Positions 9,419 to 18,375 of a stretch of DNA of 64,000 nt are shown here, in pieces. Where the stretch lies: positions 124,001-188,000 of the forward strand of contig NZ_CAJXTC010000004.1 of the NCBI RefSeq assembly GCF_913060805.1. Direction: 5' to 3'. The translations under genes and the position numbers were made by a program. Numbering within the stretch: position 1 is the first letter of the stretch; every line of letters begins with the position of its first letter. The notes beneath the pieces were generated by a model. The model was given only the letters and a program-made list of their open reading frames with translations, ran no database searches and had not been told where the DNA came from. The DNA comes from an uncultured Draconibacterium sp. (GTDB lineage Bacteria; Bacteroidota; Bacteroidia; Bacteroidales; Prolixibacteraceae).

Positions 9419-10135
9419 TTATCGTTGGCTAACATCGCCACCGCTCGATTCGTCGATGTCTCTGATATCAGGATTTCCGTGGTAATTAATGTCTGCGCCA
9501 CTGCTGGCATCTGCATACAATTCGCTGCTAACGCTAACGGTAATATCCGAACCGCTGCTTGCGTTGGCATAACAAATTACCGATTCAAGATCGCCGGCTT
9601 TTATATCCGAACCACTGCTGGCATCAACACGAAGTGTTTTTACTTTGCCGCGTAGTTTTGCATCGCTGCCACTGCTGGTACCAACCGACAGATTTTTGTA
9701 GAAAACCTCTATTTTTAAATCGGAACCGCTGCTGCAGCTTACTTCCAACGATTCGCCTTCCAATGTATTTGTCGATTCCACATCGGAACCCGACGATGCC
9801 GAAAGTTCTTTCAGTTCTTTTACGGTTACATAAACTTTTCTTGTTTGGTTGCCGCTTCCCCAGTTAAACCAGTTGTTGCGTCGTTTCATGTAAATTTTAA
9901 GTGTTCCGCCTTCAACTTCGGTAATCAAATCATCAATAATATCGTCTTCGGCAACCACTTCTACTTCTTCGGTGTTGCCCATTGTCAGGTACAGGTCGAT
10001 TCCGGTTGAGACTTTTATGGCATTAAAACCACTTACATGGCGCGTTTGTGTTTCGTCGCTGTTGCCGGCAAGTACTGTTTCGTGGCTAGTAAAAGCGATC
10101 ATAAATAAGAATAGAATTTTTGTAAATGTCTTCAT
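9419..10135 (-). CDS. DUF2807 (head GIN domain) exported protein, SSGSD repeats
   Basis: 238 aa from the ATG at 10135, chosen because the next residues form a signal peptide (MKTFTKILFLFMIAFTSHET) while the longer frame has a non-signal prefix. The C-terminal half repeats SSGSD/SSGAD about every 20 residues, which should build a right-handed beta-helix-like stack. This is the DUF2807 putative auto-transporter adhesin 'head GIN' fold; function unknown, envelope or extracellular location likely. It is a tandem paralogue of the next gene (10209-10922). Confidence 0.82.
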   Translation of the reverse strand: MKTFTKILFLFMIAFTSHETVLAGNSDETQTRHVSGFNAIKVSTGIDLYLTMGNTEEVEVVAEDDIIDDLITEVEGGTLKIYMKRRNNWFNWGSGNQTRKVYVTVKELKELSASSGSDVESTNTLEGESLEVSCSSGSDLKIEVFYKNLSVGTSSGSDAKLRGKVKTLRVDASSGSDIKAGDLESVICYANASSGSDITVSVSSELYADASSGADINYHGNPDIRDIDESSGGDVSQR

Positions 10136-10208
10136 GTGCTTTATTTTTTGTTTTTTGAATTGAGACTGTTGAAAAGACGCGGCCAAAAATGGAAAGTTAC
10201 AGTTGCGT

Positions 10209-10922
10209 TTAATTTTTTATCACATTTCCGCCCGATGATTTGCTTATTTCGGTTTCCGGAGGATTGCCGTTGTAGAACACGTTTCCGCCGCTGCTGGCGT
10301 TTGCGCGCAGTTCGTCTTTGGTACTTACCCAAATGTTGGCGCCGCTGCTAACTTTTGCTTCGGCACTGCTGGCTTTTAAATCGCCGGCTTTTATATTTGA
10401 GCCCGAACTGGCTTTGGCACTTATCGATGCGGCATTTCCTTCCAAAAAGATATTCGATCCGGAGCTCGATTTTGCATTCACGTTGTCGGCTTTAAGTGTG
10501 AAACTTAAATTAGCTCCCGACGAAACCGCAAGATCGATATCATCAACATTCAAAGTATTTTCTGAAAAAACATTGCTGCCCGACGATGATTTTGCCGATA
10601 CCAGGCGCGGAAGTGTTACAAACACTTTTTTACTGGTTGCTTTGCGGATATTGTCGATAGCTTTTATGCGCAGTTCTTCGCCCTGCAATTCGGTTACAAT
10701 GCTTTCGTGGAGATTTTCGTCGGCTTCAACAACTACTTTATACTCGTCTCCCATAGTAACGTAAACATTCATTCCGCGGCTTACACTTAGCGCATTAAAA
10801 TCTTCAAGATCGCGTTCCTCGGTTGTAACATCTCCATTTCCGTTAACGGTTGACTGCAATAAACACGAAGAAGCGACAAGTGATAAAATGATACCTGAAA
10901 GGAATACTACAAATTGTTTCAT
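10209..10922 (-). CDS. DUF2807 (head GIN domain) lipoprotein, SSGSN repeats
   Basis: 237 aa. Lipoprotein signal with lipobox VASSC, so anchored in a membrane leaflet. After RDLEDFNALSVSRGMNVYVT the chain carries periodic SSGSN/SSGAN/SSGGN turns with Asn where the downstream paralogue has Asp. It is upstream of and co-directional with that paralogue (73 bases between them), which suggests duplication and a shared transcript. Function unknown. Confidence 0.82.
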   Translation of the reverse strand: MKQFVVFLSGIILSLVASSCLLQSTVNGNGDVTTEERDLEDFNALSVSRGMNVYVTMGDEYKVVVEADENLHESIVTELQGEELRIKAIDNIRKATSKKVFVTLPRLVSAKSSSGSNVFSENTLNVDDIDLAVSSGANLSFTLKADNVNAKSSSGSNIFLEGNAASISAKASSGSNIKAGDLKASSAEAKVSSGANIWVSTKDELRANASSGGNVFYNGNPPETEISKSSGGNVIKN

Positions 10923-11043
10923 CTGTTTTTGTTTGGTTTATAATTGTTATGCAAATTATTGCAAACAAGATGAAAACGGGTAATTATTTCGTTAAACCGG
11001 GGTATTTTGTCGGTAAGCACGTAAGAATTTAGAATGATGATTA

Positions 11044-11150
11044 ACGATTTTAGATTTCAGAAGTGAGAGGAAAGGTTGCAGTTTCCAATCGCAGCTAACA
11101 GTTTTACAATTTAGCAGTTTTACAATTTAGCAATTTAACAGATCAGCAAT
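11044..11150. repeat. Dispersed intergenic repeat, copy A
   Basis: ACGATTTTAGATTTCAGAAG and following GTGAGAGG recur with few changes at 44692 onward. Inside, GTTTTACAATTTAGCA is present twice head to tail (11101-11116, 11117-11132). Confidence 0.6.
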
Positions 11151-11240
11151 AGTAAACAAAACCATAAGTGCTGAAACAACCTGTTGTGTTCTATGTTTCT
11201 ATTGTGGTTCAAAAAACCTTCGTGTTCTATGTATAGACAA

Positions 11241-11269
11241 AAAAAAGCCGGCAAACTAAATTGCCGGCT
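11241..11269 (-). terminator. Orphan intrinsic terminator facing the minus strand
   Basis: AGCCGGCAA (11246-11254) and TTGCCGGCT (11261-11269) form a perfect 9-bp stem with a 6-base loop; on the minus strand it is followed by at least six T. The nearest gene on the right runs the other way, so it should terminate an unannotated minus-strand transcript. Confidence 0.75.
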
Positions 11270-11521
11270 CCAAAACATCTATCTATTAACCGTTAAGCAC
11301 CGTGTTTAAAATGATCACGGTTGTTGGTTCTGTGGAAATTGCATCCATTTTTCAGGTGTTTTGACGGCGCAGTTCAGCAATGGTTTAACGCACATTATTT
11401 TTTAACGACCTTTAACTTTTCGGCGCCGAAAATGTTAAACCAAAAGCATAAACGATTGGTTTTAATATAAATTAACGTAATGGTTTGCCGCTATGCGTTA
11501 CTGATATCAGGCAAGATTTGT

Positions 11522-11529
11522 TACTTTTG
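11522..11529 (+). promoter_or_regulatory. Promoter -7 element of the S41 protease gene
   Basis: TACTTTTG matches TAnnTTTG, about 50 bases before the ATG at 11578. No clear -33 TTG at the ideal spacing. Confidence 0.45.
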
Positions 11530-11577
11530 GCAGTTCGATGCAATTGTGCAGACAGTGAATTCAGAAAAGACAGAATT

Positions 11578-13245
11578 ATGAAGAAAAGAATATTAATAGG
11601 AATAACGATAGTTGCGGTAATTGGAATTAGCTTTTTCAGCTTTACCCGCGACGAGAAGAATTTTCAGATTGCAAAGAACCTGGATATCTACCACACTTTG
11701 TTTCGCGAGTTGAACATGTTTTATGTTGACGAAGTGAACCCGAATGATTTGGTAAAGACCAGTATTGATAAAATGTTATCCTCGCTCGATCCGTACACGA
11801 ATTACATTTCGGAGGACCAAATGGAAGATTTCCGTTTTATGACCACCGGCGAGTATGCAGGTATCGGAGCGCTAATCAGCAAACAAAACGACAACATTGT
11901 TATTGCTGAACCTTATGAAGGATTTCCGGCACAGAAATTTGGAATAAAAGCAGGCGACATTATTCTCGAAGTTTCGGGCAAAGACACCAAAGAAATGACT
12001 ACCGAAGATGTGAGTTCGCTGTTGAAAGGACCGGCCAACAAACCCGTTACCATTAAGTTACAGCGTCCCGGAGCTAAAAAGCCTTTTACGGTTGATGTGG
12101 TTCGCGAGAAAATCAGTATCGACGCCGTTCCTTATTACGGAATGGTCGACCAGAATACAGCCTACATTCGTTTGTCGAGCTTCACTGCTAATTGTAGCAA
12201 CGATGTGAAAAAGGCTTTCCTCGAGCTGAAACAAAATAACCCTGACGGATTAATTCTCGACCTGCGCGGTAACCCGGGCGGATTGTTGGTTGAAGCCGTT
12301 AAAATTGTAAACTTCTTTGTACCGAAAGGCGAAGAAATTGTAAGTACCCGCGGTAAAGTAAAACAGTGGGACAAAGTGTATAAAGCAACTGCTGAACCTT
12401 TGGATACCACAATGAAAATTGCCGTGCTTGTTAACAGCGGATCGGCTTCGGCATCCGAAATTGTTTCAGGTGCTATTCAGGATCTCGACCGTGGAATTAT
12501 TGTTGGAACGCGCACATTCGGAAAAGGATTGGTGCAAACCACCCGCGATTTGAGCTACAATACCAAACTGAAAGTTACTACTGCTAAATATTACATTCCA
12601 AGTGGTCGTTGTATTCAGGCGCTGGATTATTCGCACCGCAACGAAGACGGTAGCGTTGGTCACGTTCCTGATTCGCTGATTACAGAATTTACAACGAAAA
12701 AAGGCCGCAAAGTTTACGACGGCGGTGGCGTTGTTCCCGATGTAAAAATTGAAGGCGACAAACTCAGCAGTTTAAGTATCGAGCTGGTTACTCGTTTTAA
12801 GGTTTTCGATTTTGCCACAAAATACTCGAACGAGAACGAGAGTATTCCCGAGCCGGAAGCATTCTCGATTACCGACGATATTTACAACCAGTTTGCCGAT
12901 TTTGTTGAGCAAAGCGATTTTAAATACGAATCGGCATCGCAAGACGATTTGAAAGAATTGCTGGAGACCGCAAAACAGGAAAAATATTACGATCTGGCAA
13001 AAGAAGAGTTTGATGCACTGGCAGCTAAAATAGAGCCGGATCTGGATAAAGACTTGTCGGTATTCAGACCCGAAATCAGCGAGTTGCTGGAAAGCGAGAT
13101 CGTATCACGCTTTTATTACCAAAAAGGATCGATAAGAGCATCGATTAACGACGACAAAGGAATTGCAAAAACAATAGAAGCACTTCATTCTGAAACAGCT
13201 TATGCCGCTTATTTCGAGCCCGGGCTGGTAGTTGGAATGAATTAA
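11578..13245 (+). CDS. S41 family C-terminal processing peptidase
   Basis: 555 aa from ATG 11578; the longer frame adds 31 residues with no signal character, while MKKRILIGITIVAVIGISFF gives a clean membrane anchor. A PDZ domain (about residues 90-170, YAGIGALISKQND to SLLKGPANKPV) precedes the S41 core. Catalytic Ser is S291 in NSGSASASEIVSG and Lys K316 in RTFGKGLVQT, 25 residues apart as in Prc/Tsp. It degrades or trims periplasmic proteins with exposed C-termini. Monocistronic: own promoter and a strong terminator. The C-terminal 100 residues are specific to Bacteroidota versions. Confidence 0.93.
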   Translation: MKKRILIGITIVAVIGISFFSFTRDEKNFQIAKNLDIYHTLFRELNMFYVDEVNPNDLVKTSIDKMLSSLDPYTNYISEDQMEDFRFMTTGEYAGIGALISKQNDNIVIAEPYEGFPAQKFGIKAGDIILEVSGKDTKEMTTEDVSSLLKGPANKPVTIKLQRPGAKKPFTVDVVREKISIDAVPYYGMVDQNTAYIRLSSFTANCSNDVKKAFLELKQNNPDGLILDLRGNPGGLLVEAVKIVNFFVPKGEEIVSTRGKVKQWDKVYKATAEPLDTTMKIAVLVNSGSASASEIVSGAIQDLDRGIIVGTRTFGKGLVQTTRDLSYNTKLKVTTAKYYIPSGRCIQALDYSHRNEDGSVGHVPDSLITEFTTKKGRKVYDGGGVVPDVKIEGDKLSSLSIELVTRFKVFDFATKYSNENESIPEPEAFSITDDIYNQFADFVEQSDFKYESASQDDLKELLETAKQEKYYDLAKEEFDALAAKIEPDLDKDLSVFRPEISELLESEIVSRFYYQKGSIRASINDDKGIAKTIEALHSETAYAAYFEPGLVVGMN

Positions 13246-13265
13246 GAATACAATTTGCCCCACCC

Positions 13266-13302
13266 AAAAAGGAGGTCTTTTCAAAAAGACCTCCTTTTTT
13301 TT
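13266..13302 (+). terminator. Terminator of the S41 protease gene
   Basis: GGAGGTCTTTT (13271-13281) and AAAAGACCTCC (13284-13294), extended by A5/T5 pairs and followed by a T run. Confidence 0.9.
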
Positions 13303-13339
13303 CAACCATACTTCCCGTTTCTTGTTGGAATAATAAAGC

Positions 13340-13502
13340 TAGTGTCTTGTCACGCCTGAGATGACGGTTAAGTTGAAGTTATTTTGGTTTTAGACAAGAC
13401 AAAAAATCTGCGCATAGCAGTGTTCTGTAAACGATTTTTTAACGCGGACTAAAATCGAAAGAACGAAACTTGGGCTGTTAGAGCAGGCTTGACTAGACAC
13501 TA
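13340..13502. mobile_element. MITE-like element with 19-bp imperfect terminal inverted repeats
   Basis: TAGTGTCTTGTCACGCCTG at 13340-13358 pairs with CAGGCTTGACTAGACACTA at 13484-13502 (17 of 19 positions complementary). The 163-base unit has no coding frame, and both ends carry TA, which could be the target duplication of an IS630/mariner-type transposase. It occupies most of the gap before the mscS-like genes; no transposase is in the window. Copy number cannot be seen here. Confidence 0.55.
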
Positions 13503-13580
13503 AATCAATATCGCCCCGAAAACTTTTCATATCTATCAGATTTTAGTACATTTCTAACTCCAATTATTTGATAAAGAGTT

Positions 13581-14426
13581 ATGACGTTTAAAGAGATTTT
13601 AAATATTGAATTATACAACAAAGGAGATTTTACGATTACCGTTTACAACATCTTTTTAATTCTTGTTGTCGTTCTGATCACCTTAATTACGCTAAAAATA
13701 ATCCGCCGGTTTTTCAAACGTTTTATTAATAAGCAGGAAACCGAGCGGCGCTCCTATTGGTCGATTTACCTGATATTGCGATATGTAGTTTGGGTAATTA
13801 TCATCGTTTTTCTGTTAGAATCGTCGGGGCTGAAAGTTTCGGTTTTGCTGGCCAGTATTACGGCACTGTTGGTGGGTGTTGGATTTGGTATCCAGCAGTT
13901 GTTTAGCGATATCGCGTCGGGGATTGTTTTGCTGGTTGAACGAAATCTGCAGATCAACGATGTAATCCAGCTGCAAGACGGAACGGTGGGGCGCGTGATT
14001 CATATTGGGCTGCGCACCTCGCGCTTAAAAACCCGCGACGACATTATTTTGGTCGTGCCCAATTCGAATTTTGTAAACGACAAAATAATCAACTGGAGCC
14101 ACATGGATTACAACACCCGTTTTTCGGTTGATGTGGGTGTGGCTTACGGATCCGACACAAAGCTGGTAACACAGATTCTGCTTGATTGCGCTGCAAAAAA
14201 CAACAATGTTTCACTGTCGCCAAAACCCTTTGTACGGTTCAATAATTTTGGCGATTCGGCACTCGAATTCCAGGTGTTCTTTTGGGTACGCGAGTCGTTT
14301 TGGGTAGAGAACACAAAAAGCGAAATACGCTACGCTATCGATGATGAATTCCGGAAAAATGGCGTGCAAATTCCTTTCCCTCAGCGCGATATACACATTA
14401 AAAGTACCGTTGAACAACCGAAATAA
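13581..14426 (+). CDS. MscS family mechanosensitive channel (first of two)
   Basis: 281 aa. Three hydrophobic segments in the first 110 residues, then the pore-lining TM3 and beta-domain signature VGVGFGIQQLFSDIASGIVL and LLVERNLQINDVIQL. MscS channels open on membrane tension and release solutes during hypo-osmotic shock. Followed 23 bases later by a second, divergent MscS gene, so probably one operon. TAAGT/MITE sequence lies upstream; promoter not identified. Confidence 0.92.
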   Translation: MTFKEILNIELYNKGDFTITVYNIFLILVVVLITLITLKIIRRFFKRFINKQETERRSYWSIYLILRYVVWVIIIVFLLESSGLKVSVLLASITALLVGVGFGIQQLFSDIASGIVLLVERNLQINDVIQLQDGTVGRVIHIGLRTSRLKTRDDIILVVPNSNFVNDKIINWSHMDYNTRFSVDVGVAYGSDTKLVTQILLDCAAKNNNVSLSPKPFVRFNNFGDSALEFQVFFWVRESFWVENTKSEIRYAIDDEFRKNGVQIPFPQRDIHIKSTVEQPK

Positions 14427-14449
14427 TTTTGCATTAAAACTCTGTTTAT

Positions 14450-15403
14450 ATGAAGAGAATTATAAAATTTATTTTCCCGTTTTTATTGCTGCTAATAGCG
14501 GTGTTCTTTCTGATTTTTATCGAAGATCACGAATTGGTTTCACCCGATTATTATAACTTTTTCAAAAAAACCGGCTCCATTCTACTCATCGTAAGTATTG
14601 CCTGGGGTTTAATGGCCATTTTGCGTGCCTTTAAAAAAGTTATCCTTTCAAAATTCGATACATCAAAAGAAGATAATTTACGCCAGCGCAAGTTTCTTAC
14701 GCAGTTCAATATCATGGAAAGCATCATTTATTTCCTGATCGTTTTAATTGCAATAGGCTCATCCTTAATGTTGTTCGAAGATGTGAGGCAGCTGGGAATC
14801 AGCCTTTTTGCGTCGGCAGGAGTTGCCGGTATTATTATTGGTTTTGCTGCACAAAAACTTATTGCAACGGTGTTGGCCGGTTTGCAAATTGCCATTACGC
14901 AGCCCATCCGTATCGACGATGTAGTGATTATTGAAAATGAGTGGGGTAGGATTGAAGAAATTACGCTGACTTATGTGGTGGTAAAAATCTGGGATCAGCG
15001 CCGTTTGGTGGTTCCATCTACCTATTTTTTCGAAAAACCATTTCAGAACTGGACACGAAACTCGGCCGAGATTTTGGGAACCGTGTTTTTATATACCGAT
15101 TATCATGTGTCGTTTGATGCTTTGCGCGAAGAGTTGACCCGCCTGCTCGACAGCACTCCGTTGTGGGACAAACGGGTAAACGTACTTCAGGTTACCGATG
15201 CCAAAGAATATGGCGTTGAAATACGTGCATTGGTGAGTGCCAAAGATTCGCCAACAGCATGGGATTTACGCGTTTTTATCCGGGAGAAAATGATTGAGTT
15301 TATCCAGAAGAATTATCCTGAAAGTTTACCGCGTACACGTGTTGTTTTTCAGCAGGGAGAACAAAAGCCGAACACCGATTTACTAAACCAAACAAAAGCC
15401 TGA
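14450..15403 (+). CDS. MscS family mechanosensitive channel (second of two)
   Basis: 317 aa. Hydrophobic segments near residues 5-25, 35-55, 80-110 and the TM3-like FASAGVAGIIIGFAAQKLIA, then TQPIRIDDVVIIENEWGRIE for the beta domain and VVPSTYFFEKPFQNWTR. It is only distantly similar to the channel just upstream and may differ in gating or substrate. Its stop is 10 bases before the next gene, indicating a three-gene operon. Confidence 0.9.
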   Translation: MKRIIKFIFPFLLLLIAVFFLIFIEDHELVSPDYYNFFKKTGSILLIVSIAWGLMAILRAFKKVILSKFDTSKEDNLRQRKFLTQFNIMESIIYFLIVLIAIGSSLMLFEDVRQLGISLFASAGVAGIIIGFAAQKLIATVLAGLQIAITQPIRIDDVVIIENEWGRIEEITLTYVVVKIWDQRRLVVPSTYFFEKPFQNWTRNSAEILGTVFLYTDYHVSFDALREELTRLLDSTPLWDKRVNVLQVTDAKEYGVEIRALVSAKDSPTAWDLRVFIREKMIEFIQKNYPESLPRTRVVFQQGEQKPNTDLLNQTKA

Positions 15404-15413
15404 TAAACTACCA

Positions 15414-15842
15414 ATGAAAATCTATTTTGCAGGTTCAATACGTGGCGGAAGACAAGATGCTGCCCTGTACGAACAAATCATTCAGTACCTGAAATCGTTT
15501 GGCGAAGTACTTACCGAACATGTTGGCGATCCGGCATTAACAAGTGCCGGCGACGACGGCCCGAACGACCGGTTTATTCACGATAGAGATTTGGAATGGC
15601 TGCAAAACTCCGATGTAATTGTGGCCGAAGTAACTGCTGTATCGATGGGAGTTGGCTACGAAATTGGCCGCGCAGTGGAAATGGGTAAACCGGTGTTGTG
15701 TCTTTTTCGCGAAGGTGCTAATTCTAACCTGTCGGCGATGATTGGAGGCTGCAAAGACATCAAAATGATTCATTATTCAGATTTTGAGGAACTTAAAAAA
15801 CCGCTGCAACAATATCTGATTTCTTTTAACGCTTCTAAATAA
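15414..15842 (+). CDS. DNPH1-like 2'-deoxynucleoside 5'-phosphate N-hydrolase
   Basis: 142 aa. KIYFAGSIRGGRQD, VLTEHVGDP, HDRDLEWLQNSDVIVAEVT and VSMGVGYEIGRAVEMGKPVL follow the DNPH1/Rcl family of the nucleoside 2-deoxyribosyltransferase fold almost position by position, including the catalytic Glu of the GYEIGRA segment. DNPH1 cleaves the glycosidic bond of deoxynucleoside monophosphates, a nucleotide-sanitising activity. It trails the two mscS genes by 10 bases. A plain nucleoside deoxyribosyltransferase is the alternative. Confidence 0.85.
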   Translation: MKIYFAGSIRGGRQDAALYEQIIQYLKSFGEVLTEHVGDPALTSAGDDGPNDRFIHDRDLEWLQNSDVIVAEVTAVSMGVGYEIGRAVEMGKPVLCLFREGANSNLSAMIGGCKDIKMIHYSDFEELKKPLQQYLISFNASK

Positions 15843-15960
15843 CTCAAGCTTAATTAAGTGGGCTTAGATTTTTTAAATTTTCATTGCGTCTTTTTGACAA
15901 ATTAGTTTATCTTGTGTCGAATTTCGAAAAACATTTGATCACTAATAAAAATCTAAACCT

Positions 15961-17367
15961 ATGGATTCGAACAAATCAAATCAATTAAATCGAAGGAAAT
16001 TCTTGGGTCTTTCAGCACTGGGCTTATCCAGTTTGACCATCCTTCCAAGTTGGACAATCAACGGCGTTAAAATCGCTCCAAGCGACAGAGTTACAATGGG
16101 TTTCATCGGCCTTGGTCAGCAAGGTATGAATGACTTCCGCAGTTTCTCGGCAGTTCCCGGAGTAGAAGTTGTTGCAGGTTGCGATGTTGACAGTATGAAA
16201 ACAGAGCGTTTTAAACGAACTGTTGAAGAGTGGCAACAATCATTGGGTCTGTCACCACGCGTTGATAAGTACGAACAATACGAAGAACTGCTTGAGCGCA
16301 AAGATATCGATGCAGTAGAAGTTTGTTCTCCAGACCATTGGCACGCTTTAATGACAATTCATGCTTGCCAGGCTGGTAAAGACGTATACGTTCAAAAACC
16401 ACTTTCTTTTACCATTACCGAAGCCGAAAAAATGGTTCGCGTGGCAAAAGATACAAAACGTGTTGTACAGGTAGGTAGCCAGCAGCGTTCAAGTGCTGAA
16501 TTCCAAAAAGCAATTGCATTGGTTCAGAGTGGCGCTATCGGTCATATCGATAAAGTTTACGCTAAAGTAGGCGATCCGCCAGCACCGCTTGATTTACCAG
16601 AGATGAAAGTTCCTGCTAACCTGAACTTTAACCTTTGGATGGGACCATTAAATGATCCTAAAATTCATTACCACTCAGATCTTTGTCCTCCTATTTCTCT
16701 TGATCCTGCGGAAAAAGAAAAACTATGGGGGGCATGGCGTTGGTACCGCGAAACCGGTAACGGATTTACTGCCGACTGGGGTGCGCACATGTTCGATATT
16801 GCACAAGCTGCTATTGGTATGGACGGTTCGGGTCCTGCAGAAATTATTCCTAAAGGAGTTGATGGTGCAGACTACATGACATTTAAATACCTGAACGGTG
16901 TTGTTATGACAGAGCAACCTTACCTGGAAGATATGCCTGCCGCACAAGGTATTAAATTCATCGGCGACGACGGTTGGATTGAAGTAGCTCGCGGATACCT
17001 GGCTTGTTCAAAATCAGATTTAATTCCTGATGAATTGAGAGGTAGACGTCCACAAAATCTTACTCCGGAAGAGCGTAGAAAAATGTTCGAAGAAATGCAG
17101 AAAGCCCAGGCAGAAGGTCGCGGTAGCTTCGAGATCAGTTCTCCTCATATGGAAGATTTCATTAACTGTGTACGTTCAAGACAAAAACCAATTGCTCCGG
17201 TTGAAGTAGGTGCAAGTACAGCTATCACTTGTTGTTTAGGTAACATGGCTACTGAATTGCAACGTTCGGTGAAATGGGATCCTGCAACCCACAGCTTCGG
17301 AACTGATGAAGAAGCATGGAACCACCGTTTGTACAATTATAAGTATCGTGGTTCTTATAAACTATAA
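15961..17367 (+). CDS. Tat-exported Gfo/Idh/MocA family oxidoreductase
   Basis: 468 aa. The N-terminus NRRKFLGLSALGLSSLTI is a twin-arginine signal, so the folded enzyme is exported. Rossmann motif VTMGFIGLGQQGMNDF binds NAD(P); VQKPLSFTITEAEKM has the EKP-like active-site lysine variant (here QKP), and WGAHMFDIAQAAIGM the downstream dehydrogenase region. Acts on an unknown sugar or cyclitol. Twenty bases before a Tat-like TIM-barrel isomerase; these pairs are common in Bacteroidota carbohydrate metabolism. Confidence 0.88.
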   Translation: MDSNKSNQLNRRKFLGLSALGLSSLTILPSWTINGVKIAPSDRVTMGFIGLGQQGMNDFRSFSAVPGVEVVAGCDVDSMKTERFKRTVEEWQQSLGLSPRVDKYEQYEELLERKDIDAVEVCSPDHWHALMTIHACQAGKDVYVQKPLSFTITEAEKMVRVAKDTKRVVQVGSQQRSSAEFQKAIALVQSGAIGHIDKVYAKVGDPPAPLDLPEMKVPANLNFNLWMGPLNDPKIHYHSDLCPPISLDPAEKEKLWGAWRWYRETGNGFTADWGAHMFDIAQAAIGMDGSGPAEIIPKGVDGADYMTFKYLNGVVMTEQPYLEDMPAAQGIKFIGDDGWIEVARGYLACSKSDLIPDELRGRRPQNLTPEERRKMFEEMQKAQAEGRGSFEISSPHMEDFINCVRSRQKPIAPVEVGASTAITCCLGNMATELQRSVKWDPATHSFGTDEEAWNHRLYNYKYRGSYKL

Positions 17368-17387
17368 ATCAACCAACTAAAAACCTT

Positions 17388-18320
17388 ATGGATAAAAGAG
17401 AATTTTTGAAAAAGATGGGCCTGCTTACCGCCGGTGGTATGGTGGCTGGCTCGTTAAAGCCTGCAAGTGCTGCCTCGATGGTTGGCATGGGTAAAAAGGA
17501 AATTGGTTTGCAAATTTACTCTGTAGGACGTGAATTGGCTGCCGACGTTCCAAATGGCTTGAAAAAAATAAAAGATATCGGTTACAGCACCATCGAGCTG
17601 GCGGGTTACCGCGATCGCAAAATGGGAGAATATTCGGTTGAAGATTACCGTAAACTGGCCGACGATGCAGGTTTGAAAATTACAGGATCGCACGTAAATC
17701 CTCCTACTCGTGACATCACGAAAGATAAACTGGGTGAGATTGCTGATTTCTGGAAACAAACTGTTGAAGACCATGTGAAGTTTGGTGTAACAACTTTGGT
17801 TCAGCCAATGATGCCAAACATGAAAACACATGATGACGTTGCTGTTGTTTGCGAATCATTCAATAAAGCCGGTGAAATTGCAAAATCGGCCGGAATTAAG
17901 TTTGGTTACCACAACCATAACATGGAATTTGGTCGCATTGTAAAACCGGAAGACAAGGATAAACAAAGTAATCCGTGGATGCCTGTTGGCGATGTAATTT
18001 ACGACTTGTTCCTGAATGGTACAGATCCAAATTTGGTATTCTTCGAAATGGACGTTTACTGGACAGTTATGGGATCAAACGATCCGTTGGAGTACTTCGA
18101 AAAGTATGCCGGCAGATTCCCTGTTCTCCATATTAAAGACCGCTCAGTTCTTGGTCAGTCGGGAATGATGAACTTTAAAAACATCTTTAACAAAGCTTAC
18201 GAAAATGGTTTGGACGGTTTCTATGTGGAACTGGAAGGAATCAGAGACGGAAGTATGACACAGTTTGAAGGTGTTGAAAAATGTTACGATTATTTAAATG
18301 ACGCTTCATTCGTGAAGTGA
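17388..18320 (+). CDS. Exported sugar phosphate isomerase/epimerase-like TIM barrel
   Basis: 310 aa. MDKREFLKKMGLLTAGGMVA resembles a Tat signal with KR in place of RR. The rest is an AP-endonuclease 2-type TIM barrel: ITGSHVNPP, KFGYHNHNMEF, FFEMDVYWTVMGS and FPVLHIKDRS provide metal-binding His/Glu/Asp residues of the xylose-isomerase-like fold. Probably processes the product of, or supplies substrate to, the oxidoreductase just upstream. A terminator follows at 18344. Confidence 0.88.
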   Translation: MDKREFLKKMGLLTAGGMVAGSLKPASAASMVGMGKKEIGLQIYSVGRELAADVPNGLKKIKDIGYSTIELAGYRDRKMGEYSVEDYRKLADDAGLKITGSHVNPPTRDITKDKLGEIADFWKQTVEDHVKFGVTTLVQPMMPNMKTHDDVAVVCESFNKAGEIAKSAGIKFGYHNHNMEFGRIVKPEDKDKQSNPWMPVGDVIYDLFLNGTDPNLVFFEMDVYWTVMGSNDPLEYFEKYAGRFPVLHIKDRSVLGQSGMMNFKNIFNKAYENGLDGFYVELEGIRDGSMTQFEGVEKCYDYLNDASFVK

Positions 18321-18343
18321 TCCTAACCAAATTAAATATAAGA

Positions 18344-18372
18344 ACGGGTGCGTTTTCGCATCCGTTTTTTTG
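18344..18372 (+). terminator. Terminator of the oxidoreductase-isomerase operon
   Basis: ACGGGTGCG (18344-18352) pairs with CGCATCCGT (18357-18365) around TTTT, then a T run. Confidence 0.88.
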
Positions 18373-18375
18373 TGC

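Larger units (their letters stand above)
10923..11577. other. Intergenic region with repeats and an orphan terminator
   Basis: 655 bases with no confident gene. It holds a degenerate dispersed repeat (11044-11150), an intrinsic terminator facing the minus strand (11241-11269) with no known gene in front of it, and the promoter of the S41 protease. A 26-codon ATG frame exists on the minus strand at 11395-11315 but is unsupported. Confidence 0.6.

Noticed and set aside
11293-11370. Open minus frame ending NFHRTNNRDHFKHGA
   Set aside because: Tempting as a small peptide but no ATG in frame and a stop just upstream; reported only through the orphan terminator finding.
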